This document shows positions 18,381-27,539 of a stretch of 64,000 nt of DNA, piece after piece. The notes below the pieces were generated by a model. That model did not search any database. It worked only from the letters and a program-made list of their open reading frames with translations, and was not told where the DNA came from. Made by a program: the position numbers and the translations under genes. Source of the stretch: Croceibacterium atlanticum (GTDB taxonomy: Bacteria; Pseudomonadota; Alphaproteobacteria; Sphingomonadales; Sphingomonadaceae); contig NZ_CP011452.2 of assembly GCF_001008165.2 (NCBI RefSeq), positions 806,001-870,000 of the forward strand, given 5' to 3'. How positions within the stretch are numbered: position 1 is the first letter of the stretch; every line of letters starts with the position of its first letter.

Positions 18381-19157
18381 CTAGGTGGTAAACTCATAAA
18401 CTGGCTTGCGAGATGTAGATTGGATTGATTCAAGGCATTTGAAGGAGCCTTGGATGAGCCGTCGCAGATTTGAGCTTACGGATTTCGAGTGGTCGGTGAT
18501 CGAGCCGTTGTTGCCGAACAAGGTGCGCGGTGTTCCGCGTGTTGATGATCGTCGGGTGATCAATGGGATATTGTGGCGGTTTCGCACAGGCAGCCCCTGG
18601 GCGGATATCCCGGAGCGCTATGGGCCATACACGACGTGCTACAACCGTTTCGTGCGTTGGCGCAAAGCTGGCGTATGGGACCGGCTTCTGTCCTCCGTCA
18701 GCGCCGCTTTCGATGGCGAACTGGTCATGATCGACAGTTCCTCGATCCGGGTCCACCAGCATGGTGCGACCCTAAAAAGGGGGCCCCCAATCGCTGCATG
18801 GGACGTTCCCGGGGCGGCCTGACTACCAAGATCCATGCGCTGGTTGATGGCCGGGGTTTACCGGTCGGCCTGCATCTGTCGGAAGGACAAGCCAGCGATT
18901 GCCGCGAGGCTATCCGCGCACGGATCGAAAGCAACGGCGGCTTCGCCAACATCCCGGCAAAGCGTAATCGACGAAAGGGCTTCGCCTTCAGCGCCTTCCT
19001 CTACCGCTATCGCAACCTGATCGAGCGCTTCTTCGGAAAACTCAAACACGCCAGAGGCTTGGCGACACGCTACGACAAACGCGCCGATAACTTCCTCGCT
19101 GCCATTAAGCTCTTCTCAGCACGGTTATGGATCGCAACTAATGAGTCTACGGCCTAG
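18381..19157 (+). mobile_element. IS5-family (IS427-type) insertion sequence, internally deleted
   Basis: The element is bounded by CTAG at 18381-18384 and CTAG at 19154-19157, matching the YTAR target of the IS427 group. Inside these, the ends are imperfect inverted repeats: GTGGTAAACTCATAAA on the left against GCCGTAGACTCATTAG on the right. The length of 777 bases is short because the transposase has lost roughly 20 codons. No second copy lies in this window. Confidence 0.75.
18454..19157 (+). pseudogene. IS5-family transposase, two-frame and lacking the second catalytic Asp
   Basis: Frame 1 (18454-18822) gives the N-terminal domain and first catalytic Asp (VMIDSSSIRVHQHGA). The product continues in the -1 frame from the A5/G5 run at 18774-18783 (KGAPNRCMGRSRGGLTTKIHA) to the final Glu region (IERFFGKLKHARGL) and a stop at 19157. 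A -1 frameshift at such a run is common in IS427-type elements and may be programmed. Between DCREA and IRARIESNG an in-frame deletion removes the segment that normally carries the second catalytic Asp (DKAYD). The transposase should therefore be inactive. The TAG stop lies in the right-hand CTAG target copy. Confidence 0.82.
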
Positions 19158-19201
19158 AATGGGCCTATGAACATTCAAGCTTAATCTTTTTAGGGCGAAT
19201 T

Positions 19202-19832
19202 ATGAGCGAGAAGCATCCATACGACGTTGAAGTTCTTGAAATATTCAAAGATCCAAAGAACAGGCTAGAAGGCAAGAAACATGTTCTGATTGAGCACGTG
19301 ATGTCGATGGGGGAATACTACCTTGGTGCACATAAAGATGAAGTGCTCATTATTTTTGCCGGATATGATGAAAAGAACAAAGTCATACGTGCTTCGGAGA
19401 GATCGCGTACACAATATCCACCCCAATATTTTGTCAAACACATCCAAGATGCCAAGGGGCGTTGGGAAGGATGGAGTGACACGAAAAAAATATACAGTCT
19501 TTGTAGGCACTGTTGACAAGATCATTAAACCTGAGGATAGGAAAAATACAGCAATTGTCTTTAAAGATGTTTCTCTTGTCTCAGGCTCGCTTGAAGGAGA
19601 ATCAACAGATCATTTGAACGTAAGCTTTCAATATGACACCCGCTGTGCAGATTTGTACAATGAACAAAATCGATATGTTGTACTTGTATCAAAACAGTAT
19701 AAACCGCTGGACGGGTGGGAAAATGGAAAACAAAAAAGCGCATTCAAGAATTTTTATAATCCTGGATGCAATTATTTTCAGCCATATGATTTCGATATCA
19801 TAGAAAAAATGCGTAACACACGAGACAAATAA
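19202..19832 (+). pseudogene. AT-rich unknown gene, frameshifted at an A7 run
   Basis: Two plus-strand frames join naturally at the run of seven A in 19484-19490. The first (from ATG 19202) reads ...GRWEGWSDTKK and the second continues YTVFVGTVDKIIKPEDRK and runs to 19832. With six A the whole would be a single protein of about 210 residues. The sequence is soluble, rich in Lys, Asp, Tyr and Asn, and much more AT-rich than its surroundings, so it was probably acquired. I do not recognise a family. The C-terminal half has a beta-rich look (HLNVSFQYDTRCADLYN). Polymerase slippage could still yield some full-length product. Confidence 0.55.
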
Positions 19833-19875
19833 TCACCGTGTTTTGATCTAAGCCGTTGATTTTAAAAGAAAAACT

Positions 19876-19890
19876 TGGTACGGAGGAGGG
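19876..19890 (+). other. Degenerate att-like copy of the tRNA-Met 3' end
   Basis: TGGTACGGAGGAGGG matches TGGTAGCGGAGGAGGG at the tRNA 3' end (34,967 onward, same strand) with one base missing. Direct repeats of a tRNA end are what site-specific integration leaves at the far side of an element. The rest of the tRNA is absent here. Confidence 0.5.
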
Positions 19891-19950
19891 GTCCACCAAT
19901 CTCGCTTAAACAGCTGTTAAAAAGTCATTTCTCTATCAGCTTCGCCAAAA

Positions 19951-19970
19951 ATACCCCCTGTGATACCCCC
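19951..19970 (+). repeat. Two ATACCCCC motifs, 12 bases apart (left end of element)
   Basis: ATACCCCC occurs at 19951-19958 and 19963-19970. The same doublet occurs at 34823-34841 next to the integrase start. Read on the minus strand this stretch also resembles the integrase 5' leader (GGGGGTATTTTTGGCGAAG against GGGGGTATTTTCGCGGAG). It is either a pair of integrase arm-type sites or a relic of a second integrase leader. Confidence 0.45.
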
Positions 19971-20085
19971 AGCTTGGGACCTTTGCGATGAGCGGAAATT
20001 CGATCGCGGCAAACCGTTCACTTACCCCGAGTAGTGGGCATTCACTTCGCAACTTGGCGTATGTCGCAGGCAGCTTAGCTCCCAC

Positions 20086-20700
20086 TCACGACACCTGAGA
20101 TCCAATCCAGATCACTCTGCCGACGACATTGATCGCCTTTCGCTGAACACCGTTCCAGCTTGGATAGGCGGGATGGTCGGTCAGGACAGAAATGCGATTT
20201 TTGGTCGGATCCAGAGCGATCCGCCTGACGAACGTCTCTGACGATCCCCGGACAGCGTAGAGCCCGTCTTGAAGGGCATCGTGAGAGCGCAGCCTTTGGA
20301 TTATGACTTCGTCGCCATTCTGCAGGGTCGGCTGCATAGCCTCACCAGCAATGGGTAAGATCGCCAAACCTGCAGGCCTGTTGCATAGGCGTCTTAGCCA
20401 GGCTTCATCGACGATCCGAGATCGTTCCTGTGCGATTTCCAAGCCCTTGGCCTCAATTACCGGCACAGTGATGACCGAACGTCGCGGAGTTGAAGAACTC
20501 TCTTTTCCGCCGAGCAGTTTGGCAGGAACGTCGAAATGCAGAGCCAGCTGAGCGATGTCGCTTTGATCGAGACGCGCGGGCGTGCCGCGCTTGATGTATT
20601 GCTGGATATAGGCGGAGTTTCGGCCTAGCAGACGCGAAACCGCAGCGTACGTCTCTTCCCGCTCGCGGATCAAATCATCAAGCGCTTGCCTTGGGGTCAT
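20086..20700 (-). CDS. XRE/S24-like repressor with non-catalytic peptidase domain
   Basis: This encodes 204 residues from the ATG at 20698-20700, with AGGAG eight bases upstream. A GTG three codons earlier is less well placed. The N-terminal 60 residues are a helix-turn-helix for operator binding (ETYAAVSRLLGRNSAYIQQYIKRG). The C-terminal half is a LexA/CI-type S24 domain (AGLAILPIAGEAMQPTLQNGDEVII... DGLYAVRGSSETFVRRIAL). The catalytic Ser of the G-x-S-M-x-P motif is Ala121 here, and the catalytic Lys is Arg159. The repressor should dimerise but not self-cleave. It lies at the left end of the element and may control its transfer genes. Confidence 0.85.
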   Translation of the reverse strand: MTPRQALDDLIREREETYAAVSRLLGRNSAYIQQYIKRGTPARLDQSDIAQLALHFDVPAKLLGGKESSSTPRRSVITVPVIEAKGLEIAQERSRIVDEAWLRRLCNRPAGLAILPIAGEAMQPTLQNGDEVIIQRLRSHDALQDGLYAVRGSSETFVRRIALDPTKNRISVLTDHPAYPSWNGVQRKAINVVGRVIWIGSQVS

Positions 20701-20721
20701 CCTATCCACTCCTAGCGTATC

Positions 20722-20820
20722 CTATTCCACTATCACGCCCGAGCGGACAATTCCTACTCGGCGAGTTGCGCGGGCCAACCTAAGTTGGGCTTTCTGGATA
20801 GGTTTCGAAGGAGGCGCTGG
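20722..20820 (+). other. Structured leader of the IS110 transposase, candidate bridge-RNA region
   Basis: Two short perfect hairpins lie in the non-coding stretch before the transposase: CCGAG/CTCGG at 20739-20743 and 20757-20761, and CCAAC/GTTGG at 20775-20779 and 20784-20788. IS110-family elements are known to carry a bridge RNA in a non-coding end. Which end is used differs by subgroup, and I cannot fold the RNA here. Confidence 0.25.
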
Positions 20821-21942
20821 TTGGTTTATCAGCACTACTGGGTGGGGCTCGATGCGGGGCATCTCGAAACAGCCGTTTGCCTCATCGACGCAGAGGGCGT
20901 GATCCTCTTTGAAGCGATATGCGAAACGAAATCCGGTCCCATCAGAGATATTCTGCGGAGGTTTGGCGTCGAGGCAGCGCAGTGCCTCACGATCGAGGCC
21001 GGCAATGGCATCCAGATGGTTCGAGAACTGCGTGCATACGGATTTCCTGTTCAGGTTGTCGATGTACGCAAATCGAGCAAGTTCCTGGCAATCAGGCGAC
21101 AGAAAACAGATGTCCACGATGCGCGAGGGCTCGCAGAGCTCGGGCGGCTCGCTCGATCGATGGGGTCGCAGGTTTTCGTGAAGCCGATGGAACATCAGAA
21201 TATCCGAACCCTGATCAATGTTCGGAGAACAATGCTGAAGAACCGCGCCAGGACCGATGCGCTCATCCAATCGATTTTCAGGTTATACGGCGGGAACGTG
21301 AAACTCCTGAACGGAAGGGGTGCGCTAGCCGCCGAGGTGAACGACCAGGTGCGGAAAATGCGACAGCACGGGCTTGAGATCGGGGTCAATCTGCAACCGC
21401 TCGTCGAGATTTCCGAGGCTCTGAGAGAGCAGATCTCCATTCTTGACCGGCAGATGCGCGACATCGCATCGAACAATCCTACATGTCGCAATTTCCAGAC
21501 GATCCCAGGCGTCGGAGCTGTGATCGCGCTTTCGTTCTACAGTGCCATCGGCGATCCACATCGATTTGAGCGGAGCCGTGACGTTGGAGCATACTTGGGC
21601 CTGACCCCAACCCTATATCAGTCAGGCGCCACTTCACGCCGGGGGCGTATCAGTCGGCACGGGAACAAGCTGACACGGATGCACCTGATTACCGCTGCCA
21701 CCGTGCTACTTTGCAGGATTGAGATCGAAAGCCGTCTTCGCACCTGGGGTCTCGAGCTGGCCCAGCGGGTTGGGTTCCTGAAGGCGCGCGTTGCAGTGGC
21801 CAGGAAGCTTGCGGTGATCATGCTCGGAATGTGGAAATCAGGTTCACCGTTTCGCCCAGACGGCACCCCTTCGCTTTTCCTCCAGCAGGAGGAGGCAGGC
21901 TTGGACCCCGTTCTGATTTCTGGGACGCAGATCTCGTTGTAG
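20821..21942 (+). CDS. IS110-family transposase (DEDD recombinase)
   Basis: This encodes 373 residues from a TTG at 20821 with a strong AAGGAGG six bases upstream, which decides the start. The RuvC-like N-terminal domain shows the DEDD residues: WVGLDAG, LTIEAGNG and KTDVHDARGLAEL. The C-terminal half is the transposase_20 domain with the conserved Ser region (FQTIPGVGAVIALSFYSAIG... AYLGLTPTLYQSG). Such enzymes move DNA through a serine-dependent, RNA-guided mechanism and leave no inverted repeats. Element ends are therefore not obvious. The gene lies directly upstream of the S24 repressor gene and may separate it from its promoter. The reading frame is complete and may be active. Confidence 0.93.
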   Translation: MVYQHYWVGLDAGHLETAVCLIDAEGVILFEAICETKSGPIRDILRRFGVEAAQCLTIEAGNGIQMVRELRAYGFPVQVVDVRKSSKFLAIRRQKTDVHDARGLAELGRLARSMGSQVFVKPMEHQNIRTLINVRRTMLKNRARTDALIQSIFRLYGGNVKLLNGRGALAAEVNDQVRKMRQHGLEIGVNLQPLVEISEALREQISILDRQMRDIASNNPTCRNFQTIPGVGAVIALSFYSAIGDPHRFERSRDVGAYLGLTPTLYQSGATSRRGRISRHGNKLTRMHLITAATVLLCRIEIESRLRTWGLELAQRVGFLKARVAVARKLAVIMLGMWKSGSPFRPDGTPSLFLQQEEAGLDPVLISGTQISL

Positions 21943-22017
21943 GTAATTGGGCCAAGTCTGCCATGACCAATTCGATCATTTGCGCCAACAGACATGACGG
22001 CGTCCGCAATCGATAAT

Positions 22018-22065
22018 GTGTCAAAGTTGACGCATTAAGCCGCAAAACCGGCTTACGGTGTCAAA
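22018..22065 (+). repeat. Hairpin flanked by GTGTCAAA direct repeats
   Basis: GTGTCAAA occurs at 22018-22025 and 22058-22065. Between them TAAGCCG (22036-22042) and CGGCTTA (22049-22055) form a perfect stem with a 6-base loop. It lies between the IS110 transposase stop and the next gene. It could be part of the IS110 right end or a regulatory site of the downstream gene. Confidence 0.4.
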
Positions 22066-22109
22066 ATCGCATCATTATAGCAGTAGCCGAAATAGGTCTG
22101 ACGGACAAA

Positions 22110-22742
22110 ATGACTCTCTCGCGCCTCCGGAATATCGTGAACCTCGCTGTGCCTACGCTTTTTCGCCAGATCAATGGTGGGCGAGTACGATGCGAAAGCG
22201 AGGCGACGCTTCAGCTACACCTCGGCCGCATAATTTCGTTGGCCGCCGATCTCGAGATTATCAGCGAGCGAGAGACGTTTTCCGTCGAACTCGAAAAACC
22301 TTTGCGGAACCACGGAGGCAAACGCGGGCGGATAGACGTCTGGTTCCGCCTAACGGACGATGACGGTCGCCAATGGCGCTGCGCCATCGAGATCAAGTTC
22401 TTCAAGCGGGAAAACCACCGCGAACCAAACAATCGTTACGACGTGTTCAAGGACATCGCCCGGCTGGAGCAGTGCGCAGATGTCGCGGATCTAGGGTTCA
22501 TGTTGGTGGCGACCGATCATCGACATTATGTCGACCAGACAAGCTATTCCAGCGACACGAGCGATTTCGATTTTCGCCATGAGCGAGAATATGCCGCAGG
22601 AAACGCCCTTACCTACAAAACCGGCGCGTATGGGCCACCGATTACCCTCGCTGGGAATTATGCGTTTCGCTGGTCAGAGTGCACCTCCGCGCTCCCATAC
22701 TTGCTAGTCGAGGTTCCCCCGATCCGGCTTGGCCCCGCCTGA
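22110..22742 (+). CDS. Unknown protein with PD-(D/E)XK nuclease-like motif
   Basis: This encodes 210 residues. The central part has the restriction-endonuclease-like pattern GRIDVWF (Asp76) followed by WRCAIEIKFFKREN (Glu94, Lys96), on two predicted beta strands about 18 residues apart, with a helix before it (LQLHLGRIISLAADL). This D...ExK layout is the hallmark of PD-(D/E)XK nucleases. The rest (LGFMLVATDHRHYVD) fits the same alpha/beta fold. No family name comes to mind. The gene stands alone and converges with a truncated helicase, so a defence role is possible but only inferred. Nuclease activity is likely but not certain, since some relatives are inactive. Confidence 0.6.
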   Translation: MTLSRLRNIVNLAVPTLFRQINGGRVRCESEATLQLHLGRIISLAADLEIISERETFSVELEKPLRNHGGKRGRIDVWFRLTDDDGRQWRCAIEIKFFKRENHREPNNRYDVFKDIARLEQCADVADLGFMLVATDHRHYVDQTSYSSDTSDFDFRHEREYAAGNALTYKTGAYGPPITLAGNYAFRWSECTSALPYLLVEVPPIRLGPA

Positions 22743-22771
22743 GAAATTGACACTCAAACAAACCGAACCAA

Positions 22772-25049
22772 TCACGGTTCGAGCTTGATCTGCAATTCTT
22801 CTAGAGCAGCCACGTCGACGCCCTCGTCAACGAGACGGTCAAGATAAGCCAGCAGGTCGTCTTGCCGCGGCTGACCAAATGCCAGCCGGTAGAGTGTCAG
22901 GCTGCGTTTGAGCCAACGTAGCCGCGTGTTTTCTCGACTCATCGGTAGCATTGGTACGCGGCGCTCGACCTTTACCGGACCATCAAAAACCCAGTACGGG
23001 ACAAGTTCGGATTTGCTTGTCGTCGCGCGCTTGGCCGCGTTGAACATCGCCTCCCATGGGTCCGCAGGTGGCTTTGTAGAAGTGCGGATTGCATCGGCGT
23101 GTGCCCGGGCAACATTATGCCGGACCGCATGTCCTTTGAACCGGTGAACACGCCCTTCCCTTTGCTCAAGATCGACCGGGTTCCCCGGGAGATTCCAGTG
23201 GTAGACTCGATAGCAATAGGGATGAAAATCCAAGCCTTCCTGACCAATCGATGTCGTGGCCAGCACGAACGGTCTGAAAGGCGAATTGAACGCATCGCGC
23301 ACGCTTCCGAGCCGCACGGTTCCGCCTTCATCATCCTTGTATTCAGCCAATCGCATAGCGAAGCGACCGCGCAACCTGATGGACGGATGAAAGACGACCT
23401 TGCCGTCCTCAACTCCCACATCATCGACATCAATCTGGGAGGGGCGGACTGACAAGGCGTGGGTCATGGCTGCGGCCACGCCGGCGACACGTTCACGCTC
23501 GGAGCTCCCGGCCAAACCCTCGCCTTCGACGAGATAATGGGCGTACTCGTCGAGCACCGACTGGAGGTTGTGCTCGACACCATGCGTCAATGCGCTGCGC
23601 CAGTAGTGGTCATCGCGCTCTTGCCGTAGGAGAGCAACGGCGTCGTGTTGATTGAAGAGCGCCCGAAAACCCCAGGCGACTGATGCCGCGGCGTCCATCA
23701 AATGCGGGTCATCCCAAGCCAGTCCTGGCGCAATGCGATGGAGCGCGCGCAATGCACAGACAGCCGGACTTCCCAAGGCTACATCGACCAGCAGATCCAG
23801 CGTGTCGTTGTCGAGCTCCCCCAGCGTTGCCTCGGTTGCAGTCCTTCGCAACTCGGCGATGTGTTCTCGAAAGCCTTCCTCCTGGATCGTCCATCTGTAA
23901 CCCAGATACTGCAGCCACCCGGAAGACTTGGTCTTCAACAATACGTCGATCGTTGCCGGCGTGGACCATTCTGCATCCCTGCCAGCTGCTTCTCCGCCAT
24001 TTCCCTTGGCGAACAGGTGCCCCAGTGCAGCACGAATACGATCCGCAATCGCTGCGCGCATTTCGGCAACCGACAATTGTTCCGGAGCGCCAGAAAACAC
24101 GCTGAGCGGATCACAGATTCTGGCCAGTGTTGGTGACGGATAGATCAGGTGTAGCGCGCGCATCGCAGCCGGGCGACCATCGACCAGCTTGAACTGAAGC
24201 GGACGGCGGCGCGTGGCTTCCGAGTAGGACCGAACCACCGACGCTGCCCCCATCCGCCGTTCGGCTTCGTAGGAAAGCAGTGCGGCAAGCGCATCGGGCA
24301 CCATCTGCCATGCAGAAAAGACAAGCGCTTTCGTAGCCGGTGTGCCCTCAGATGCTGGGCCATAGTATGTGACCGCTGGGGGAAGCCAGAGGTGCTGATG
24401 GAGCCCTGAATCAAACAAATCAGCCATCAACGCTCGAAGGCGCCCATTAGCCGGATCAATCGGCTGATAAGCTTCGACCTGTTCGCGACGGATGCCCAGC
24501 GCCTGCGCATCGCTCAACGCTGATATCAGGGCCCGGTTCGAATTTGCGGCTTTATCCTTCAGGCGATGCTTAAGCGTGTAATCACGCATAAAATTCAGGA
24601 GGTAAGGGGCGGACTTCCAATACTCGATGATTTCGCGCGCATCGACGGCTCGCGCTACGCGGGCAAACGCTTCGGCCTGATGGAGATCGGCAGGTGCGAG
24701 CGGCACGTTGATCGATGGCTCAGCCAGCATCGAATCTCGCTCAGCCGTACTGCCAACGCGCTCGGTGCGCGCCATAACGCGCTTCAGTGTACGCTGAACC
24801 TTGTTGCGCGCGCGCTTCGCGTCGGTCGCGCTAGACGGCAGTTGCTGGAGTAGCTTACGGAAGCGGCGCATTTCGCGGTCAAGTTCGACCTTGATGGTCG
24901 CCCCCTTATCGCGGCCGTAGAGGAACTCGATTGTTTCGAGGAAGTCCTCGTAGTGATCGCCGTCATCGGGCTCATCGCCCGAAAGCGTGAGCATCTTGTA
25001 GGGAGTTGCGGAGAGTAGAAGGGTACGTGCGCTGGCTGTATCGTCAGAA
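22772..25049 (-). pseudogene. Superfamily 2 helicase, C-terminal part only (5' end removed at IS21)
   Basis: The open frame on the minus strand begins at the IS21 inverted repeat and gives about 758 residues. It opens inside the helicase core at motif III (TLLLSATPYKML) and continues through ALVFSAWQMVPDALAALLSYEAERR. A second RecA-like domain follows, with ATTSIGQEGLDFH and motif VI EQREGRVHRFKGHAV. The Walker A and DEAx-box half is missing, and its place upstream is taken by the insertion sequence and a different gene. Large helicases of this type occur in phage-defence loci, but I cannot assign a named system. The remnant cannot be an active ATPase. Confidence 0.8.
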
Positions 25050-25134
25050 TGTTGATTTCCACTGAGAGCTGACCCGGGATTTCCATCGAGAATTGACCCG
25101 GGTGGGTATTATGTCCCGCTGTGCGGGCGGTGGG

Positions 25135-25914
25135 TCAAGCGGGTGATTTTTCCTTTCTGGATTTGGGCGCTGCCGAACTGGCGCGGAAGCGGAAGCTGTC
25201 GTTTCCGGTTTCGAGGATGTGGCAGTGATGGGTGAGCCGATCGAGCAGCGCTGTGGTCATCTTGGCATCGCCGAACACACCGGCCCACTCGCTGAAGCTG
25301 AGGTTGGTGGTGATGATGACGCTGGTACGCTCATAGAGCTTGCTCAGAAGGTGGAAGAGGAGCGCACCGCCTGACGGGCTGAACGGCAGATAGCCAAGTT
25401 CGTCGAGGATCAGCAGATCGAGGCGCAGCAGCCGGTCGGCAAGCTGACCGGCCTTGTTCATCGCTTTTTCCTGTTCCAGCGCATTGACCAGATCGACCGT
25501 GGCGAAGAAGCGGACCTTTTTGCGGTGATGCTCGACAGCCTGAACGCCAAGCGCGGTGGCAATGTGCGTCTTGCCGGTTCCGGGACCACCGATCAGCACG
25601 ACGTTGTGAGCCCCATCGATGAACTCGCCGCGATGAAGCTGGCGGACCATGGCCTCGTTCACCTCGCTGGAAGCGAAGTCGAAGCCGGCCAGGTCCTTGT
25701 AGGCCGGGAACTTGGCGGCCTTGATCTGGTAGGCGATGGACCGGACTTCGCGTTCGGCGACTTCGGCCTTGAGCAACTGGGAGAGAATAGGGACGGCCGC
25801 ATCAAACGCGGGTGCCCCTTGCTCGATGAGTTCGCCGACGGCCTGGGCCATGCCGTACATCTTGAGAGAACGCAGCATGACCACGACGGCGGCGCTGGCG
25901 GGGTCATGACGCAT
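25135..25914 (-). CDS. istB: IS21 helper ATPase IstB
   Basis: This encodes 259 residues from the ATG at 25912-25914, with AAGGA eight bases upstream and an 11-base overlap with the end of istA. The AAA+ core has Walker A GGPGTGKT, Walker [14 protein letters not shown], and the sensor region [13 protein letters not shown]. This is typical of DnaC-like IstB proteins that promote strand transfer by the transposase. The N-terminal helical domain ([21 protein letters not shown]) binds DNA and partner. The frame is intact and the element is probably mobile. Confidence 0.96.
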   Translation of the reverse strand: MRHDPASAAVVVMLRSLKMYGMAQAVGELIEQGAPAFDAAVPILSQLLKAEVAEREVRSIAYQIKAAKFPAYKDLAGFDFASSEVNEAMVRQLHRGEFIDGAHNVVLIGGPGTGKTHIATALGVQAVEHHRKKVRFFATVDLVNALEQEKAMNKAGQLADRLLRLDLLILDELGYLPFSPSGGALLFHLLSKLYERTSVIITTNLSFSEWAGVFGDAKMTTALLDRLTHHCHILETGNDSFRFRASSAAPKSRKEKSPA

Positions 25915-27442
25915 GACGCAGATCCTTATTCCGCAGGGTATCGTAGCGGGCGACGTTGGCCTTGGGTTCACGCTGCAAGGTCAAGGCCTGCGGGGCATCG
26001 ATTCTGGGCGGCGTGCCATCCTTGCCGTCAATCAGGCGATGCAGGATATTGAGAACATGGGTCTTGGTCGCGACGCCGGCCTCGAGAGCCAGTTCGACGG
26101 CACACAACACGGCTTGTTCGTCATGGTGCAGGACCAGCGAGAGGATTTCTACCATCTCCCTGTCGCCGCCGGAGCGCTTCAGAAGCTGGCCCTGTAGTTG
26201 CCGGAACGCCTCCGGCATCTCGGTAAAGGGGGCGCCATTGCGCAAGGCTCCCGGTTTGCGCTGGATCACCGCAAGATAGTGCCGCCAATCATAGATCGTC
26301 CGTCCCGGTTGATCATGGGATCGTTCGATGATCCGCCCATGCTCGCACAGGAGCTGCCCCTCGGCGGCAATGACGATCCGATCGGGATAGACCCGCAGGC
26401 TTACCGGCCGATTGGCGAAGGAAGCGGGGACGCTGTAGCGGTTGCGCTCGAAGGATATCAGGCAGGTCGGCGACACCCGCTTGGTGTGTTCCACAAAGCC
26501 ATCGAAGGGGCGCCCCAGTGGCATCAGGCTTGCGAGTTCGGCGGCATGCACATCAGCGATGGTGCCGGGCAGCACGCCATGCGGGATCTCTCCCCACTGC
26601 GCGATGCATTGCTCCTCGAGCCAGGCATTGAGCGCATCGATGTCCGGGAAGGCGGGCCCGGAAGGACCATGGGCCTGCCACAGTCGCCGCCGCGCATCCT
26701 GAACGTTCTTCTCGACCTGACCCTTCTCCCATCCCGCGGCGGGATTGCAGAACTCCGGTTCGAACAGGTAATGGCTCGCCATGGCTGCAAAGCGGGCGTT
26801 GACTTGCCGGGCCTTACCGCTGCCGATCTTGTCGACTGCGGTTTTCATATTGTCGAAGATTCCACGCTGCGGCACCCCGCCCAGCACCCGGAAGGCCTGG
26901 GTCATGGCATCGAACAGCATCTCATGGGTCTGGAGCGGATAGGCCCTGACGATAAAGGCTCTGCTGTGCGACAGCTTCGTATGTGCGGCCTGCAGCTTGG
27001 TCTGCTTGCCGGCGATCATGGCCCAGTCCTCGCTCCAGTCGAACTGGAACGCCTCGCCAGGCTGGAATACCAGTGGGACGAAAGTTCCACGCCCAATAGT
27101 CTGGGCGTCGCGCTGGCGGTCCGCCTTCCAGGTCCGCGCGAAAGCCGCAACGCGGTTGTAGGAACCGTCGTATCCCAAGGCCACGAGATCGACATGCATC
27201 TGCTTGACCGTGCGTCGCTGCTTGCGCGACTTGCTGGCCTCGATCCTCAGCCAGGCCGAGAGCCTCTCGGCAAACGGGTCCAGCTTGCTCGGGCGATCGG
27301 GAACCTTGAACTTCGGCTCCACCGTATCCGCCCGCAGGTACTTGCGGATCGTGTTGCGCGACAATCCCGTGCGCCGTTCAATCTCACGGATCGGGATGTT
27401 CTGCCGGAAATGCCAGCGTCGAATTACACTCAGTAACGCCAT
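25904..27442 (-). CDS. istA: IS21 transposase IstA
   Basis: This encodes 512 residues from the ATG at 27440-27442, with GGAG eight bases upstream. A helix-turn-helix ([19 protein letters not shown]) is followed by the DDE integrase core: Asp in FQFDWSEDW, Asp in [10 protein letters not shown] and Glu in [13 protein letters not shown]-terminal beta domain ([20 protein letters not shown]) completes the protein. It excises and inserts the element together with IstB. All catalytic residues appear present. Confidence 0.96.
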   Translation of the reverse strand: MALLSVIRRWHFRQNIPIREIERRTGLSRNTIRKYLRADTVEPKFKVPDRPSKLDPFAERLSAWLRIEASKSRKQRRTVKQMHVDLVALGYDGSYNRVAAFARTWKADRQRDAQTIGRGTFVPLVFQPGEAFQFDWSEDWAMIAGKQTKLQAAHTKLSHSRAFIVRAYPLQTHEMLFDAMTQAFRVLGGVPQRGIFDNMKTAVDKIGSGKARQVNARFAAMASHYLFEPEFCNPAAGWEKGQVEKNVQDARRRLWQAHGPSGPAFPDIDALNAWLEEQCIAQWGEIPHGVLPGTIADVHAAELASLMPLGRPFDGFVEHTKRVSPTCLISFERNRYSVPASFANRPVSLRVYPDRIVIAAEGQLLCEHGRIIERSHDQPGRTIYDWRHYLAVIQRKPGALRNGAPFTEMPEAFRQLQGQLLKRSGGDREMVEILSLVLHHDEQAVLCAVELALEAGVATKTHVLNILHRLIDGKDGTPPRIDAPQALTLQREPKANVARYDTLRNKDLRHAS

Positions 27443-27539
27443 GTCGATCACTCCAGGATCTCCCGACCTGCAAGCCAGGAGAACGATCAAAACATGGGTC
27501 AATTCTCAGTGGAAATTTATGCCCCTCCCGGGTCAGCTC

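Noticed and set aside
19876-19897. A second tRNA gene
   Set aside because: Only about 15 bases match the tRNA 3' end, and no D arm, anticodon arm or T arm can be formed.
22772-25049. Assignment of the helicase remnant to DISARM or BREX
   Set aside because: Only the C-terminal helicase half remains and no companion genes of those systems are present, so a named system cannot be supported.
26198-27436. 412-residue plus-strand frame inside the IS21 element
   Set aside because: It is antisense to istA, which has all expected motifs. No IS21 element encodes a protein on this strand.
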